The translations under genes were made by a program, and so were the position numbers. Of a stretch of 64,000 bases of DNA, positions 1 to 11,770 are shown in pieces. The stretch is from Strix aluco (Eukaryota > Chordata > Aves > Strigiformes > Strigidae), in contig NC_133933.1 in assembly GCF_031877795.1 (NCBI RefSeq), positions 387,001 to 451,000 of the forward strand. Reading direction: 5' to 3'. Below the pieces are notes generated by a model, which saw only the letters and a program-made list of their open reading frames with translations, was not told the origin of the DNA and did not search any database. Numbering within the stretch: the first letter of the stretch is position 1; every line of letters starts with the position of its first letter.

Positions 1-657
1 AGTGGGCAGACAGCGGGTATCTGCGCTCAGGCGAGCAGACGGGGGTTCCTTCCCATTTAGAAAAGAATTTATTTGCTTTTCTTTCTTCCTGTTGTTTCGT
101 GTATCTTAAAGAACCAGAAATATCCCCAGAAACAAATCAGCCATAAATTTCTTGCTACAATCTCTACCTTACACTGCCTTCCTTCCCTACATTAATATCC
201 CATTCTCTCTCCTGCTGTAGTCCTCCAGTCTCTGGTCCTTCCCTCTCCGTACGGGGCTGCCTGCCTGTGATCACACTTGCCCAAAGCTGGTCGGTCCCTG
301 ATTCCCCACTGTAAAGGCAGCAAGGAGTAGCAAGGATAGCAGGGAGCAGTGAAGCTCTTGTAGGCACCTAGCTGTGCTCCAGAGTTGTTCGGGGTGACTT
401 GTGAAAGCCATGTGGTGGGCCACGTTCACCGTTTGCGCGAGCAGGCCGAACTGAGGGCTGTCAGCAGGTGGCCACAGTTGTGAATCTGTGTTTCAAGCCT
501 TGCTCCTTGCAATATGAATGCTGCAATAATGATTCATGTGGTAAATCCTTACTGACCAGCATCCGTTCTTCCTTCTTCTGAAGCTATTGGGGTACCCTAG
601 TCGTATCAGCTGCTTTTACCCTGGTTTTCAGGACCTCTTTGCCATGTTTCTGTTTAG
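1..657 (+). other. SPTBN1: SPTBN1 intron (3' part), upstream of first visible exon
   Basis: Non-coding sequence ending in a pyrimidine-rich stretch and the AG at 656-657 that opens the first visible SPTBN1 exon. The preceding exon lies outside the window. I see no other gene or clear repeat here. The short minus-strand open frame around 164-367 has no recognisable protein character. Confidence 0.85.
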
Positions 658-882
658 ATGCTAGAGAACCAAATGGATGTTCGTAAGAAGGAGATCGAGG
701 AGCTGCAAAGTCAGGCACGGGCTTTAAGTCAAGAAGGGAAGAGTACAGATGAAGTAGATGGCAAACGCCTTACTGTAGAAAAGAAATTTTTGGAGTTGCT
801 GGAACCTTTGAATGAAAGAAAGGCAAACCTGCTGGCCTCCAAAGAGATCCACCAGTTCAACCGGGATGTGGAAGATGAAATT
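658..882 (+). CDS. SPTBN1: SPTBN1 exon: end of spectrin repeat 11, start of repeat 12
   Basis: Beta-II spectrin is the beta subunit of the alpha/beta spectrin tetramer that crosslinks cortical actin under the plasma membrane. This exon gives 75 in-frame residues (MLENQMDVRK to ...DVEDEI), matching human beta-II about 1,425-1,499. It holds helical heptads ending repeat 11 and the start of repeat 12 (ASKEIHQFNRDVEDEI). Acceptor is tgtttag before 658. Donor is ATT|gtgagt at 883. Both ends are phase 0. The ATG at 658 is an internal methionine, not a start codon, because the human protein runs on upstream. The 5' half of the gene is outside the window. Confidence 0.96.
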
Positions 883-1113
883 GTGAGTAGACAAGAAACC
901 CTGTTCCCCAGACACCACAGCTCTCACCAGCCGTCACAGCTCTTGCAGAGCTATCACAGGAAGAAACCTTTCGGTCATGTCTCTCGGTAGCATGTTTGAG
1001 GCATGCTGCTTTTCACATCTTGCATGCTCCACAAGGTGCAAGAAGCATCTGCTGCCCTAACTCTTAGCGGGGGTTCCTTGAAATCACGTGTGCTCTTCTT
1101 CCCTTGCTTTCAG

Positions 1114-1203
1114 CTGTGGGTCGGAGAGAGGATGCCTATAGCTACATCGACTGATCACGGACACAACCTCCAGACCGTCCAGCTACTGATAAAGAAAAAC
1201 CAG
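1114..1203 (+). CDS. SPTBN1: SPTBN1 exon: spectrin repeat 12, helix A region
   Basis: This 90-nt exon encodes 30 residues from [10 protein letters not shown] to LLIKKNQ, matching human about 1,500-1,529. The Trp near the start is the conserved helix-A tryptophan of the spectrin fold. The acceptor is a pyrimidine tract plus cag at 1111-1113, the donor is CAG|gtcagt, and both ends are phase 0. It joins the previous exon across a 231-nt intron with no frame change. Human differs only conservatively here (for example MPLA versus MPIA). Confidence 0.96.
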
Positions 1204-1464
1204 GTCAGTAGGTGCTGTTAGAGCTCCACACCTGTGGTTTCTCCTTAGTGCTGACTTAATTCAGGAAGGAAAGGCTTGGGGTAGAACAATGGGTGCTTCA
1301 GTGGTGATGTGCTGGCAGGGGCAGTGTGACGTTCAGGGAGAGCACGGCCCCAGTTTGTGAGGCAATGGCGTGTGTTTTGCTGCCCCTCTGGAGTTAACAC
1401 CCCTGACTGGCATTTCTGTTTTGTTCAGTGCAGTGTCTCATCAGTCTGCTTCTCTCCTGTGTAG

Positions 1465-1743
1465 ACCCTTCAGAAAGAAATCCAGGGACATCAGCCTCGT
1501 ATCGATGACATTTTTGAGAGGAGTCAAAACATTATCACAGAGAGCAGCCCTAATGCTGAAGCCATTCGGCAGAGGCTGGCAGACCTGCAGCAGCTGTGGA
1601 ACCTCCTAATCGAGGAGACAGAGAAACGCCACAAGCGCCTGGAGGAGTCTCACAGAGCCCAGCAGTATTATTTCGACGCTGCCGAGGCTGAGGCCTGGAT
1701 GAGCGAGCAGGAGCTCTACATGATGTCAGAAGAGAAAGCCAAG
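1465..1743 (+). CDS. SPTBN1: SPTBN1 exon: rest of spectrin repeat 12, start of repeat 13
   Basis: This 279-nt exon encodes 93 residues (TLQKEIQGHQPRIDD to ...MMSEEKAK), human about 1,530-1,622. It completes repeat 12 and opens repeat 13 with the helix-A signature FDAAEAEAWMSEQE, including the fold-defining Trp. Acceptor is gtgtag at 1459-1464 and donor is AAG|gtgagc. Both ends are phase 0. Substitutions relative to human cluster in the short helix B/C stretch around NIITESSPNAEA, which is a tolerant part of the repeat. Confidence 0.96.
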
Positions 1744-2953
1744 GTGAGCAGCTGCACAGCGACGCTAGGGTGATTTTAATTGCTTAGCCAGGGGTGGGCA
1801 GGTGACATAATTGAACGTGTTGCTAATGTAATGGTAGCATAAACAAATTTAATCCCCTAGTGAAAGCTCCAGCAATGACCTCTTCTCTCTGTTAGGACAT
1901 CTCTGATAGTGTGGCGGGCAGGCTGAGCTGAGCCGAGTCAGCCACGTGTCCTCACGCTGTGGGGGGCAGCTGCGTGCCTGCCTCTGCTGTGAGCTCAGAG
2001 TTAGCAGTACAGGCCACTTAGGCCAAGTTTTCTGTTAGTTTTGGATCACTGGGAACAGCACTGTGCACCTGTCTGTGAAACAGGGCCTGGTGGTCGCTCA
2101 GTTGATGCCACAAGTCATCAGCTTTTACTCCCAGTGATGTGAAATCAGAACAACGTCAGAGCGTACCAAAGAGTACATGAACTCCTGTTTTTTTAAGGAG
2201 GTGTTTTGAGTGCTGTATCTTATTAGTTATATACATAAATGCACTGTGTTCACTGCCCTGATACAATAAAAGTCAGCTTGGTATCAGTGTAACACATTCC
2301 ATGGGTGTTCAGTCTTCAGAAGGGTTTGTTTTCCTTCTTGTATCTAAGCAATGCAAGTAAAAGGGAGTATTAATGTGAATAGTTCATCACACAAAACATT
2401 TTAATGAAAAGGCTTATTGACGATGCTGGTTAACGCTGGGAGTTGGAGGTTGTTTTCTTAATCATAACAATGCATAGAAAATTTTGATGGGAATTTCTAC
2501 AGGCATTTTGGTGGAGAATCCTTTGGTACGGGCTCCATGGGATTTCTGTTCTTTGACCCAGGCTGTCACTGAGAAGCCTGACAAGTGCCGTGCCTAAAAC
2601 TGTTCCATTTTTCTGAGCTCTGCACAATCACCAGTGTTGTGTAAACACACAAAGAGCTTCATAGAGGAGGAAATTCAACGTGCTCAGTGCACAGCTGATG
2701 TAATTTTGTTCTGCATCCCAGAGGGGTTGTTGCATTCACTCTTTGACTTGCTTTGCTTTCTGTGGGTAGCGTGTGCTGTGAACTCAACTATTAATATACC
2801 ATTGTCAGAACAACTTGTCTTCCAGCTGTTCTTGGAAGCACTTTATAAATCTTCCTGGCTCCCACTTTTTGCTCATCCACACAGTTGAGCTTGCTGTGTG
2901 GTGTCTTTCTCTGGAGTGGGGGACTTGACTGTCCTTTTCTGTCACCGTTACAG
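1744..2953 (+). other. SPTBN1: SPTBN1 intron, about 1.2 kb
   Basis: Bounded by gtgagc and a pyrimidine-rich acceptor ending at 2953. It contains AT-rich sequence with a stray AATAAA-like stretch near 2265. I see no second gene or recognisable mobile element. Open frames inside it on both strands lack recognisable protein character. Confidence 0.85.
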
Positions 2954-3084
2954 GATGAGCAGAGCGCGGTGTCCATGCTGAAGAAACACCAGATTTTGGA
3001 ACAAGCTGTAGAAGACTATGCTGAAACTGTGCACCAGCTTTCAAAGACCAGCAGAACTTTGGTGGCAGATAATCACCCAGAAAG
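2954..3084 (+). CDS. SPTBN1: SPTBN1 exon: spectrin repeat 13, first part
   Basis: 131 nt encoding DEQSAVSMLKKHQILEQ to ...LVADNHPE plus two bases (AG) of a split Ser codon; human about 1,623-1,666. The acceptor is ttacag and the donor is AAAG|gtatta. The intron is phase 2, and the codon is completed by the C that opens the next exon (AG|C, Ser). The sequence is almost identical to human beta-II spectrin (NHPE here, SHPE in human). Confidence 0.96.
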
Positions 3085-4393
3085 GTATTAACTGCCATTT
3101 CTAATTGGATTATGCGTTCTTTCAGTAGTTCAGTCATTTTGCTGGGTCGTTCTGACGCACAAAGACTGCAGCAATGAGTAAGTAGCGGAGGAGAGTGTAC
3201 AGAGGAAGAAGAGTTGAGCCTCACTCAGTTCCAGATGCATGTTGGACCACCCTGATTGGGCCAGAGCCAGGGTCCTGAGCAGGGTCAGTATGTGCAGCTG
3301 CTGACTTCTGGATAGTACTGGACACCTTCAGTAAACGTCTGTTGTATCCTGCAGGCAGGCTGGCAGTGTCAGGTCTGCCTTACGGAGGCACAGTAATCCC
3401 AACACATGCTCCGTATTTACCCTTTCAACCAGCTTTATGTCTGGCCCCGAGGGTCACAGTCATTTGTCCTTCTGTCCGTAGGGCAGAGCTCCCCAACATC
3501 TGCCTCCTCTCGCTCAGATTCCGGTAGAATCAGAGACTGGAATCTGAGGCTTTAGACATGGACACATTAACGTCTTGATTTTGGTAAATTCATCTCAACT
3601 TTCGTAAATGGCTTTCCCGGTGGGAGAATTCAGGAAGCTTAAGAACTGTTCAGCTGTAAGAGCTGCAGCCAAGCAAACGGAATTCTCCGTTGGCCTCCAC
3701 TGCAGGGCTGATTTGATGTGTTTAACGGCTCTGCCTTCACAGATAGGAAGATAGGACTGTCTTAGGAAAGACTCTCTGCCTCTGGTGGAAGATTGTTATT
3801 TAACTCAAAAGCACTCTCTTGTGGTCATGATCATTTCTGGTGAGAGTGGATTTCCTGGCTGAGCTGACTGAGTACCGGAATAACAAACAACTTGAGAAGG
3901 CAGAGGGAAGGCAATCTGACAGGGCCACATGGCTCGGGCAGAAGATAGGCCAAAGACAGGCAAGTAGAAATATTAATCCCTTCTGGAAATGCTGAGATTT
4001 ATGGAATAAGAAACCCATGAGTGCTTTTGAACTTCCAAGCAGAATTTAAACAAAAATGAAATGCCGCTTGCCTCAGCAGTTCGGATCCTGCCTGTAGTTT
4101 TGGGAGAAGACTCTGGTGTGACCTGTGGTCAGACAGATGGAGAGCTTGGTTCCCAGCTTTGCACTCTAAAGCCAGGAGGGTTATAGGTACAGGGCAGAGA
4201 AATTTTCCAGCTAGTGCAGTCAGCTGTGCCCGCAGAGGGTTGTTCTGGTGTGTCTGAGCCAAATCTGTGCGTGCAGCAGACGTGCATTCTGTGGAGTAAA
4301 TACCCTGAGTGATTTTTGTTCTTTGTAGTTTTTTCCCATACACTTTCCATTTATAAAAGGTGATGAGGACTCAGTGCTCTTTGGTTTTTTCAG
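3085..4393 (+). other. SPTBN1: SPTBN1 intron, about 1.3 kb
   Basis: Runs from donor gtatta to the acceptor tttttcag ending at 4393. No gene, RNA or confident repeat is visible. The minus-strand open frames at 3999-4474 are not supported by splice signals or recognisable motifs. Confidence 0.85.
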
Positions 4394-4598
4394 CGAGCGT
4401 ATCAGCATGCGCCAGTCCAAAGTGGACAAGCTGTACGCAGGCCTGAAGGATCTGGCTGAAGAGCGACGGGGCAAGCTGGATGAGAGGCACCGGCTGTTCC
4501 AGCTGAACCGTGAGGTGGACGACCTGGAGCAGTGGATTGCTGAAAGGGAGGTGGTGGCGGGATCCCACGAGCTGGGGCAGGATTACGAGCACGTAACG
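4394..4598 (+). CDS. SPTBN1: SPTBN1 exon: end of repeat 13, start of ankyrin-binding repeat 14
   Basis: 205 nt. The first C completes the split Ser codon, then [18 protein letters not shown] to ...GQDYEHVT; human about 1,666-1,734. The segment [18 protein letters not shown] is the helix-A signature that opens repeat 14, the first of the two repeats (14-15) that dock onto the ankyrin ZU5 domain. The acceptor is ttttttcag and the donor is ACG|gtgagt. Together with the previous exon it totals 336 nt (112 codons), confirming phase. Confidence 0.96.
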
Positions 4599-4736
4599 GT
4601 GAGTTCTGGGGACGCGCCGGCAGGTCAGCCTTCCTTGTCTGGGTGCTGCAGACAGCCGATGGTTCGTGGCTCGCGTGGGTCGCACCAATCCGACCGCGGT
4701 GGCAGCGCGGCCTGAGTCCGTCCCCCTGTGTTTCAG

Positions 4737-5111
4737 ATGCTGCAGGAGCGGTTCCGAGAGTTCGCCCGAGACACGGGAAACATTGGGCAGGAGCGGGTTG
4801 ACACCGTGAACCACATGGCAGATGAACTCATCAACTCTGGACATTCAGACGCTGCGACGATTGCGGAGTGGAAGGACGGACTCAATGAGGCCTGGGCTGA
4901 TCTCCTGGAGCTCATCGACACGAGAACACAAATTCTAGCAGCCTCTTACGAACTGCACAAATTTTACCACGATGCCAAGGAGATCTTAGGACGTATTCAA
5001 GACAAACATAAGAAACTGCCCGAAGAGCTTGGTAGAGACCAAAACACAGTGGAAACACTACAGAGAATGCACACAACGTTTGAGCATGATATCCAGGCAC
5101 TTGGCACCCAG
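4737..5111 (+). CDS. SPTBN1: SPTBN1 exon: ankyrin-binding repeat 14 and start of repeat 15
   Basis: The largest SPTBN1 exon in the window: 375 nt, 125 codons, phase 0 at both ends (tttcag acceptor, CAG|gtgtgt donor). It runs from [15 protein letters not shown] to ...DIQALGTQ, human about 1,735-1,859. It carries helices B and C of repeat 14 with the Trp of EAWADLLE, and the [14 protein letters not shown] opening of repeat 15. Only a few residues differ from human in 125 (for example Met for Leu in VNHMADEL, Leu for Phe in AKEILGR). Such near-identity fits the ankyrin-binding module, which is under strong constraint. Confidence 0.97.
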
Positions 5112-7345
5112 GTGTGTAGCAAGGGAAGGGCACTGTCTGGGGGGGTGGGGACCCGAGCTGTGTGGCGCTGCTGCAGCTCTTGGCCCCACCGGGGCTGGGA
5201 GGGCTGCCAGCTGCTTTCCAGGTGTATTTCTGTGGGAATAACTTTACCTGCGTCATTTTCTTGTCTGTCTTTCTGCTTCTCTGCAATTGCATTAGGTTAA
5301 TTAGTTTATCTAAAATAGAAATCCGTAAGTCCGCAGATTTCTGAATCTGTAGGTAATTGTGTAACGTTACTCCATTTCCTGTCCTTGGTTGAAGAAGAAA
5401 CCGTAAAGGCAGAGAACTTCTGTGTTGATTTACAGCAGAGCAGCTCCTGACAGTCTCAGCTTGCCCTGGGCGTAGGAAGAGAGAGTGGATGGAGAGGCAC
5501 GAGGGTGACACACGGCAGCTCCTCAGAGGACCTTTTTCTGATCACCTCCAGCAGCAGCACCAGCAGTACGCCTGGGTGCTTGATGGGATTGGAAAATAGC
5601 TTACACATGAAGAAAAAAGGGTTCATCTGACTTAATGTATTGATTCTTTAGTCAGCTTCTGACAGGCATTGAACAGATACTAAATCTAAAGAATTTTTAA
5701 TGTACCAGAGGTAATATGAAATACAGGTTTCAGATTTTTCTGTCCTTTAACATTGTTCTTGGGTGTTATATTAATTGTACCGGAAGGTACCTCAGATTTG
5801 CCTGCTCCTTACACCAGGTTCACCTCGGTGAACGCAAGATGCAACTGTCCTATCCCATGGAGGAATCAATATTCCAAAGGATAGTTGGAGGACAGGGGCA
5901 AATATGAAGTGATGTGTAAGCTTGGTTGGGTTTTTGATTGTTTTTTTTGTTTGTTTTAAAAACCCTCAAAAGTCCCAACCAAACCCTTTCCTGCTAGGCA
6001 TTTTTTATTTGTCCTTTCTGAGAGGCAAAGGAAGTCTGATGACCTACAAAGAGGCTTTCAGACTTGGTTATGAATCTGGGCATTCTGTCTGAAGTATTGC
6101 TTTTTATGATGCTTCCAAACAGCCGTCTGAAGAGATTTAAAGTACATAGTCCAGGCTAAGATTTTTAAAAGGAGCCAAACTTGATCTAATTCTGAATCTT
6201 TTGAAGCCAAGGTATGTTAAATAGAAGGTGGCAGCCGTTCATACAGCACACAGGGGATTCTAAACCAAAACACATTGTTCAGCTGCCAAAGTGAAAATTT
6301 CAGAAGAGAACAAGTTGCTTAAGGAATGGAGGAATTACGACTGACTGCAATTACCCCAGTAGGTCAGAAGAGATAGCTTTCATGGCCAAGCTGCCTGCCA
6401 ATTCTTGATTATGTGGCAATTTACATAGCTTTTACACTAGAATAAAGGGGATGTAGCAACCATTTGATTTTCTGAGTGGTTTACTTTCCGAAGCTGTGGA
6501 TTTTATACATAAAATGGGGGATGTTCACAAAATACCAATCCCAGTCTCAAAAAGGTGTTTACAATCAAGGCCTAAATGAAAGGATACACAATCATAGCAC
6601 AGAGCTGTGGGGAAAGCACTTAGGGTAGTTTATTGGTGAAACAGCTAAAGCACAAGATGGATCATTATGACAGTGGCCTGATCTCTGTGCCTGTAGCTAG
6701 AACACTTTAATTTGGTGTTCAAACTTCCTTTTTTTTAAAAAAAAAAAAAAAAAAAGAGAGAGAATATTATTATAAAAGAGGTAATAGAATGATTCCTGGC
6801 TCCAAAAGATGTGAAACAGTCCCATAGCATTTCATGTCCCAAGACAGTGTTTGAAAGGAAAAGAGATTTCTAATAGTAGAAAGATCTTTGAATTTCCAAG
6901 TTTTCTTCTGTTTGAAGTCATTATCTACATTTTTGAAAAAACCTCTCCTTTACTAAACTACATTTTTCATACTCTGACAAGGTAGCGGTTTTGCTACAGG
7001 AGTTCTTGAGTGGCATTGAAAATTTGTTGATGAAAATGTTCCCCATTTGCCCTGACATTTAACAGCCACTTTGTATTGGCACTCAGTTTTACAGGAAGTT
7101 TAGTCAGTGGCAAGTCTTTGTTATCTTGGGGGCCCCTTGACTCAATGGTCTTGTCTAAGGAATACTCCAGAGGGATCTACTGACTTAATGACAGAACAAA
7201 CCTTTGTAGTATCGACAGGCCAGATATATTAGCAGTGACTTCAGAAAGCCATTCAGATGAAGAGTTAGCAGCTACAGTGTCCCCATATTGGTGACTCAAA
7301 AGCATCCAAACGCTGATGCATTTCTCTCTCACAAAAACACACCAG
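5112..7345 (+). other. SPTBN1: SPTBN1 intron, about 2.2 kb
   Basis: Separates the two exons of repeat 15. It contains an uninterrupted A19 run at 6737-6755 followed by a short GA run, which may be the tail of an old retroposed sequence or plain low complexity. No coding segment or RNA gene is evident. The acceptor is cacaccag before 7346. Confidence 0.8.
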
Positions 7346-7590
7346 GTGAGACAGCTGCAGGAGGATGCTGCCCGCCTTCAGGCTGCCTACGCTGGAGACA
7401 AAGCTGATGACATCCAGAAGAGGGAAAACGAGGTCCTGGAGGCCTGGAAGGCGCTGCTGGATGCCTGCGAGGGCCGCAGGGTCAGGCTGGTGGACACAGG
7501 AGACAAGTTCCGTTTCTTCAGCATGGTTCGTGATCTCATGCTTTGGATGGAAGACGTTATCCGACAGATAGAAGCCCAAGAAAAGCCCAG
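7346..7590 (+). CDS. SPTBN1: SPTBN1 exon: ankyrin-binding repeat 15, start of repeat 16
   Basis: 245 nt encoding [18 protein letters not shown] to ...RQIEAQEKP plus two bases of a split Arg codon; human about 1,860-1,941. The Tyr at 7388-7390 (context LQAAYAGD) aligns with human Tyr1874, which I recall as a residue whose mutation disrupts ankyrin binding. It is kept here. The segment [19 protein letters not shown] opens repeat 16. The donor is CCCAG|gtaatg, phase 2. Differences from human are slight (Ala for Ser and Gly for Ser in the [14 protein letters not shown] stretch). Confidence 0.96.
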
Positions 7591-7995
7591 GTAATGTGAA
7601 GTATCTCTTCTCAATCAGAAGATAAGGTCAGTTGAGGAAAAGGCTCCGTATGACTGAGCCAGAAACTGAGAGAGGCTGTCAGAATGTGATGGGGCTGTAG
7701 CAGCTCGCTTCTGTGTACTGCCGTCCAGCAGAGGCTGGGGGCTCGGGGAGCAGTTGCACTGTGACATTGTCTTCAGAGAGATTCAGTCTCGCACGCTTGT
7801 TTATTTGATCTCTGATTCAGACCAGAATGGTGCCATTTCTGAGGGAAGTCTGCTAGCAGACTTGCTTCTTTGCTACGAAGACAATCCAGGGATTAATTTT
7901 TTTATCATAGAGTTGTGGGTTAGTTTACTTGTTTCGAAATGTAACAACTGTTACTCTGGAATACATGTTTCGTAACCACAGATTGCTCATTTTAG

Positions 7996-8134
7996 GGATG
8001 TTTCGTCTGTTGAACTACTAATGAATAATCACCAGGGTATCAAAGCAGAAATCGATGCCCGAAATGACAGCTTTACTACCTGCATTGAGCTCGGCAAATC
8101 TCTTCTGGCAAGAAAACACTATGCATCAGAGGAG
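7996..8134 (+). CDS. SPTBN1: SPTBN1 exon: spectrin repeat 16
   Basis: 139 nt. The first G completes Arg, then [18 protein letters not shown] to ...[11 protein letters not shown]; human about 1,941-1,987. The acceptor is ttttag and the donor is GAG|gtactg. With the preceding exon it makes exactly 128 codons. The protein appears identical to human over this exon as I recall it. The sequence has the heptad pattern of repeat 16 helices B and C, next to the partial repeat used in tetramer formation. Confidence 0.96.
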
Positions 8135-9230
8135 GTACTGTGCTTCCTGCCTGCATAGCAGCCGCAGTGCAGCTGGCCTCTAGAGTTTGTTTCAGCTGGA
8201 GAAACTTGCGTTGTGTAATCTACAGATTAATAAGCTGCTTATTTATAATGACATACATTACTTCAGGGACTGTTGCATTTAGTAGTTGTTGGGAAGTTAG
8301 TGAATAATTCAGCTCTGTGAATTCATATTGGGTAGCAGAGATGGCACCTAAATTTACAGTCCAGGAATGCAAAGAAGCTGTCGCCTTCAGCTCTGCAGAG
8401 AGAAGGCTCCGGGGTGGCTGTGTTTGGAAAGGTGACTTCTTTAAGCAAGAGCAGAGGCCACCCCGAGAGAGCCTGAATTCTCTACAGGGGAACTGGCATG
8501 CTAGGAAGAGCCCTGCTAGGGGAAGGACCAGGGAAAGGTTTGTCTCATAGGAAGCAAATCCAGGGAATTTTAACAGAAAAACATATCCAGCTGCTTAAGG
8601 CCTTGATTTATTTTCTGCTTTGTCTAGGCCAGAGGATAGAGGCTCAACCCCTGCTTCTTCCTGCCTCCCTTGGGTGGAGGGAGGATAGCCGCATGTTGTA
8701 GATCCTGCCCGCTCAGGGCAGTGATATTTTCTGTGCCTGTGTGCTGTGCAGTGCCCTTGGAGAAACCTTGGCTCCAGCACCAGTATGTTTGGCTGGCCAG
8801 TGTTCACCCTGAGAACAGCACGGGGCTCAGGCTGGCACGTGAGTGGCCTTAGCACAGGTAGCTTGTAACAGCCACGAGCAGCGCGTTTTACATTATTTGT
8901 TAGAAAAAGGGGCAGAAGATACAATACGTGATTGCACCATTTAGACTTGTTTGTCCATTGTACTCTTTTTACCAAATCCTCTTGGAACTGTAGTTTTTCA
9001 GAGATAGTGAATGCTCATGCAAATGTGGTATTTTAATGCAAATGTCATGTTTGTTTATACTTCCAAGAGAAAAACAACTGTTATATTCACATTTAAGTCA
9101 CTTCCTGACAATCTAGAACAATGTGTTTCATCAGTGCCTTTTGCTGGTGGTAATGGCTTATTCGGTGTGGTGGGGCGAGCTTGCTGCGTGGTGCTTGTGT
9201 AACAGTCCTGCATTCTCCTCTTCAATCCAG
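8135..9230 (+). other. SPTBN1: SPTBN1 intron, about 1.1 kb
   Basis: Bounded by gtactg and the acceptor tcaatccag. It holds several chance open frames on both strands (for example minus 8595-8975) without conserved character. No repeat family is confidently recognised. Confidence 0.85.
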
Positions 9231-9315
9231 ATCAAGGAAAAGCTGCTGCAGCTGACAGAAAAGAGAAAAGAAATGATTGACAAATGGGAAGACAGATGGG
9301 AGTGGCTGAGACTAA
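9231..9315 (+). CDS. SPTBN1: SPTBN1 exon: end of spectrin repeat 16
   Basis: 85 nt encoding IKEKLLQLTEKRKEMIDKWE to ...WEWLRL plus one base of a split Ile codon (A|TT), human about 1,988-2,016. The acceptor is aatccag and the donor is CTAA|gtaagg, phase 1. The protein appears identical to human. The terminal DRWEWLRL is the end of the helix that connects repeat 16 to the partial repeat 17. Confidence 0.96.
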
Positions 9316-10464
9316 GTAAGGCCGTCCTCGGGTTTCTTTTGGGCAGGGCCATAGCTAACTCTCTTCACCCTGTCTTTCTGAGCGGCTCCTCACTCTTACT
9401 AGCAGTGCTTGAAAGTGTGTTTGTACTGTAATAACTGTAAGATTCACACCTGTTGATTGTAAAATAACGGAGAATTTGAAACGAAGAAACACACACCAGA
9501 GGTCTCACTCTCTATGGTCAGATTTGGAGCTGGGTGAAACAGATCTACTGTATTTTGCAGGTGTCACGTTCCACCTGTGCTATTGCAAAGGAAGCCCTAC
9601 TGAAGAACAGGGAGGAGTAAAGCCCCGCTTACCTTACGCATGTAATGTGCCTGCGTTATCTGAGGGGCTACAGTGTTGGCGAGCAGCTCACTGACAAAAG
9701 GTGTACGTGTAGACGTTGCAGCATTCTGCAAGTTTTACACCAGCAACAACCACCCGGTTCTGCCACTCGAACAGGGTGATCCGTTCTCCTGTACGGGCTG
9801 AAGCCTTTGCAGCAGACAGTTGTCCAGGATCTCAAACCATGTAGTGCAGTGTAGTCATGTTGTGGGGTTCTGGGCTGCTGTCTGTATGTTCCTCATTTTT
9901 TCTGAGCCTCAGCAGGCTTCCAGAAATACAGTAGCATGGACAGTTGTCCCTTAGTTTGGGTCTTTGTACCATATTATTCATCAAAATTGCCATTCACAAA
10001 AGCCGTGGAACCATTTTTTCAGCTGTGAAGGCAGAGGGAAGGAAACCTGGAACTGTAGCCCTGTAGACAAGCACATAAAGGACAGAAATACTGCTTGCTG
10101 AAGGGAACTGGAGCCTGCAGTCTAGCTGTTCTGTAGACAGGCCAGTCTGAGGAAGAAAACCAGCAGATAACAGACTTTCTGCTCTGAAGTTAGTAGGGTA
10201 CAGCAGATTAGAACAAAAAGGAAGTACTGAAATTGCAAAATGAAGTAGTGATGGTGGACAGTTTATTTTTCCTCAAAGCAAAGCCAACTGGATAAATTTC
10301 TGTCTTTTAAAATGATTAATTTTGGTGAGCTTAGTTAAATACTTAACCGAATGCGTTTACTTTTTCCCCTGAGCTATGCTTAAATAAATTCAGAAGATGC
10401 CTGATGACTTCATGATGCTCTTTTTGACATTAATGGCACTGATGTCTGTACGTTCTTTGCTCAG
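9316..10464 (+). other. SPTBN1: SPTBN1 intron, about 1.15 kb
   Basis: Runs between gtaagg and the acceptor ttgctcag. I see nothing in it beyond ordinary intronic sequence. Confidence 0.85.
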
Positions 10465-10661
10465 TTTTGGAGGTACACCAGTTTTCAAGAGATGCAAGTG
10501 TGGCTGAGGCTTGGCTGCTGGGACAGGAGCCCTACCTATCTAGTCGTGAAATAGGTCAAAGTGTTGATGAAGTGGAAAAATTAATTAAGCGGCATGAAGC
10601 ATTTGAAAAATCCGCAGCTACTTGGGATGAGAGATTTGCAGCCCTGGAAAGACTGACCACG
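10465..10661 (+). CDS. SPTBN1: SPTBN1 exon: partial repeat 17 (tetramerisation site)
   Basis: 197 nt. TT completes Ile, then [18 protein letters not shown] to ...AALERLTT; human about 2,016-2,081. This is the two-helix partial repeat at the beta-spectrin C-terminal end. In the spectrin family it pairs with the single N-terminal helix of alpha-spectrin to close the heterotetramer. Residues [18 protein letters not shown] carry the helix-A Trp. The acceptor is gctcag and the donor is ACG|gtgagt. Jointly with the previous exon it gives 94 codons. Only one residue in the segment differs clearly from human (FAALE here, FSALE in human). Confidence 0.96.
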
Positions 10662-11770
10662 GTGAGTGCTCTGATCACCTCTCCTGGCCAGTCCCCGTCA
10701 TTTCGGTGCCAGCTGATTGTTCGGAGTAACTCCCAGCATCACCAGCCTAATCTCCATTTGTTGATCAGGCCCAGCCCATCACCAGAGCCTGAAGTTTCAT
10801 GTTCCCAACAATACTGAAACCCTCTTTGGTTAATTTGAGCTCAACAACCTGCAAGGAAAAAGCTCGAGTGACCTTAGTAGTCAGGAAGAGCTGCCTCAGG
10901 CCCAGGAGTGATGACCCAGAAGCAAATTGAAGAGCTGAGCAGTTTGCTTCAGCCCTCTGCTGAGCAGCTTGTACTGCTGAAAGGGAAGGGGGATTCTGAG
11001 CTAAGAAGACCCCGCTCCAAACACTCGAGATGATTTTTGGTTAAAGATGACAGTATGAGGAGACAGGGGCGGGGAGGGGAATGCAATAAAAACGTTTGCT
11101 GTGTTTTGACTGCTCCAGTACAAGGCTGTATTGTCCCCTAGAAAGACATAATAAGCCAAAAGAACCCCAACCGTTTTGAGCACAGCTGCAGTGTCTGTAA
11201 TTAATGCTTGGAGAGCACGTTACCATCTTTGGAGAATAATTTTACTTTAGACGCTGAAATTGAAGTGGCTTGATTTTTCACACGCACTGAGCATCACAGC
11301 TGCAGACAAAATGAATTGGAGCTTCTCAGCATCTTCAGAAATCAGGCTACTTTTATTTAGATGGTTCATTTCAGGGGTTTGAATGTGAAATACTTTCTTT
11401 CTATGTATGGCAAGCAGACAAGAGGATCTCACTTTTCAGTATTTTAATAGCTTGGGCTGCTTTCTCGTTTGTCTGGTTTTTTGTTCCGATAGAATGGATT
11501 AGAAAAGCAACACGGACAGTGGTGAGCTGCTATCCAGGCACTCCACTGGATGGTAAAGGGTCTGATACTGTAAGCCTCTACTGAGAAATTCAGTGCAACA
11601 AACTTTGCACGATTAATACTTTTAAAGACTGATGCCTTCAAATTTTACTCCAATTAACTTGCAGTTTCAGTAATGTTTCAGAATAATGTGCAGAGTTATT
11701 TTTAGTTTCTAGAAATGCCCCTGAAAAATGTGCAGTGCTTTTAAATGCACAAAAATGTTTGATTTCTCAG
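10662..11770 (+). other. SPTBN1: SPTBN1 intron, about 1.1 kb
   Basis: No gene or confident repeat recognised. The acceptor is gatttctcag before 11,771. Confidence 0.85.

Noticed and set aside
658-660. ATG at the start of the first visible exon as a translation start
   Set aside because: It directly follows a splice acceptor, and the human protein continues upstream in the same spectrin repeat, so it is an internal Met.
4912-5511. A 199-codon minus-strand open frame
   Set aside because: Antisense shadow of a conserved SPTBN1 exon and the adjoining intron.
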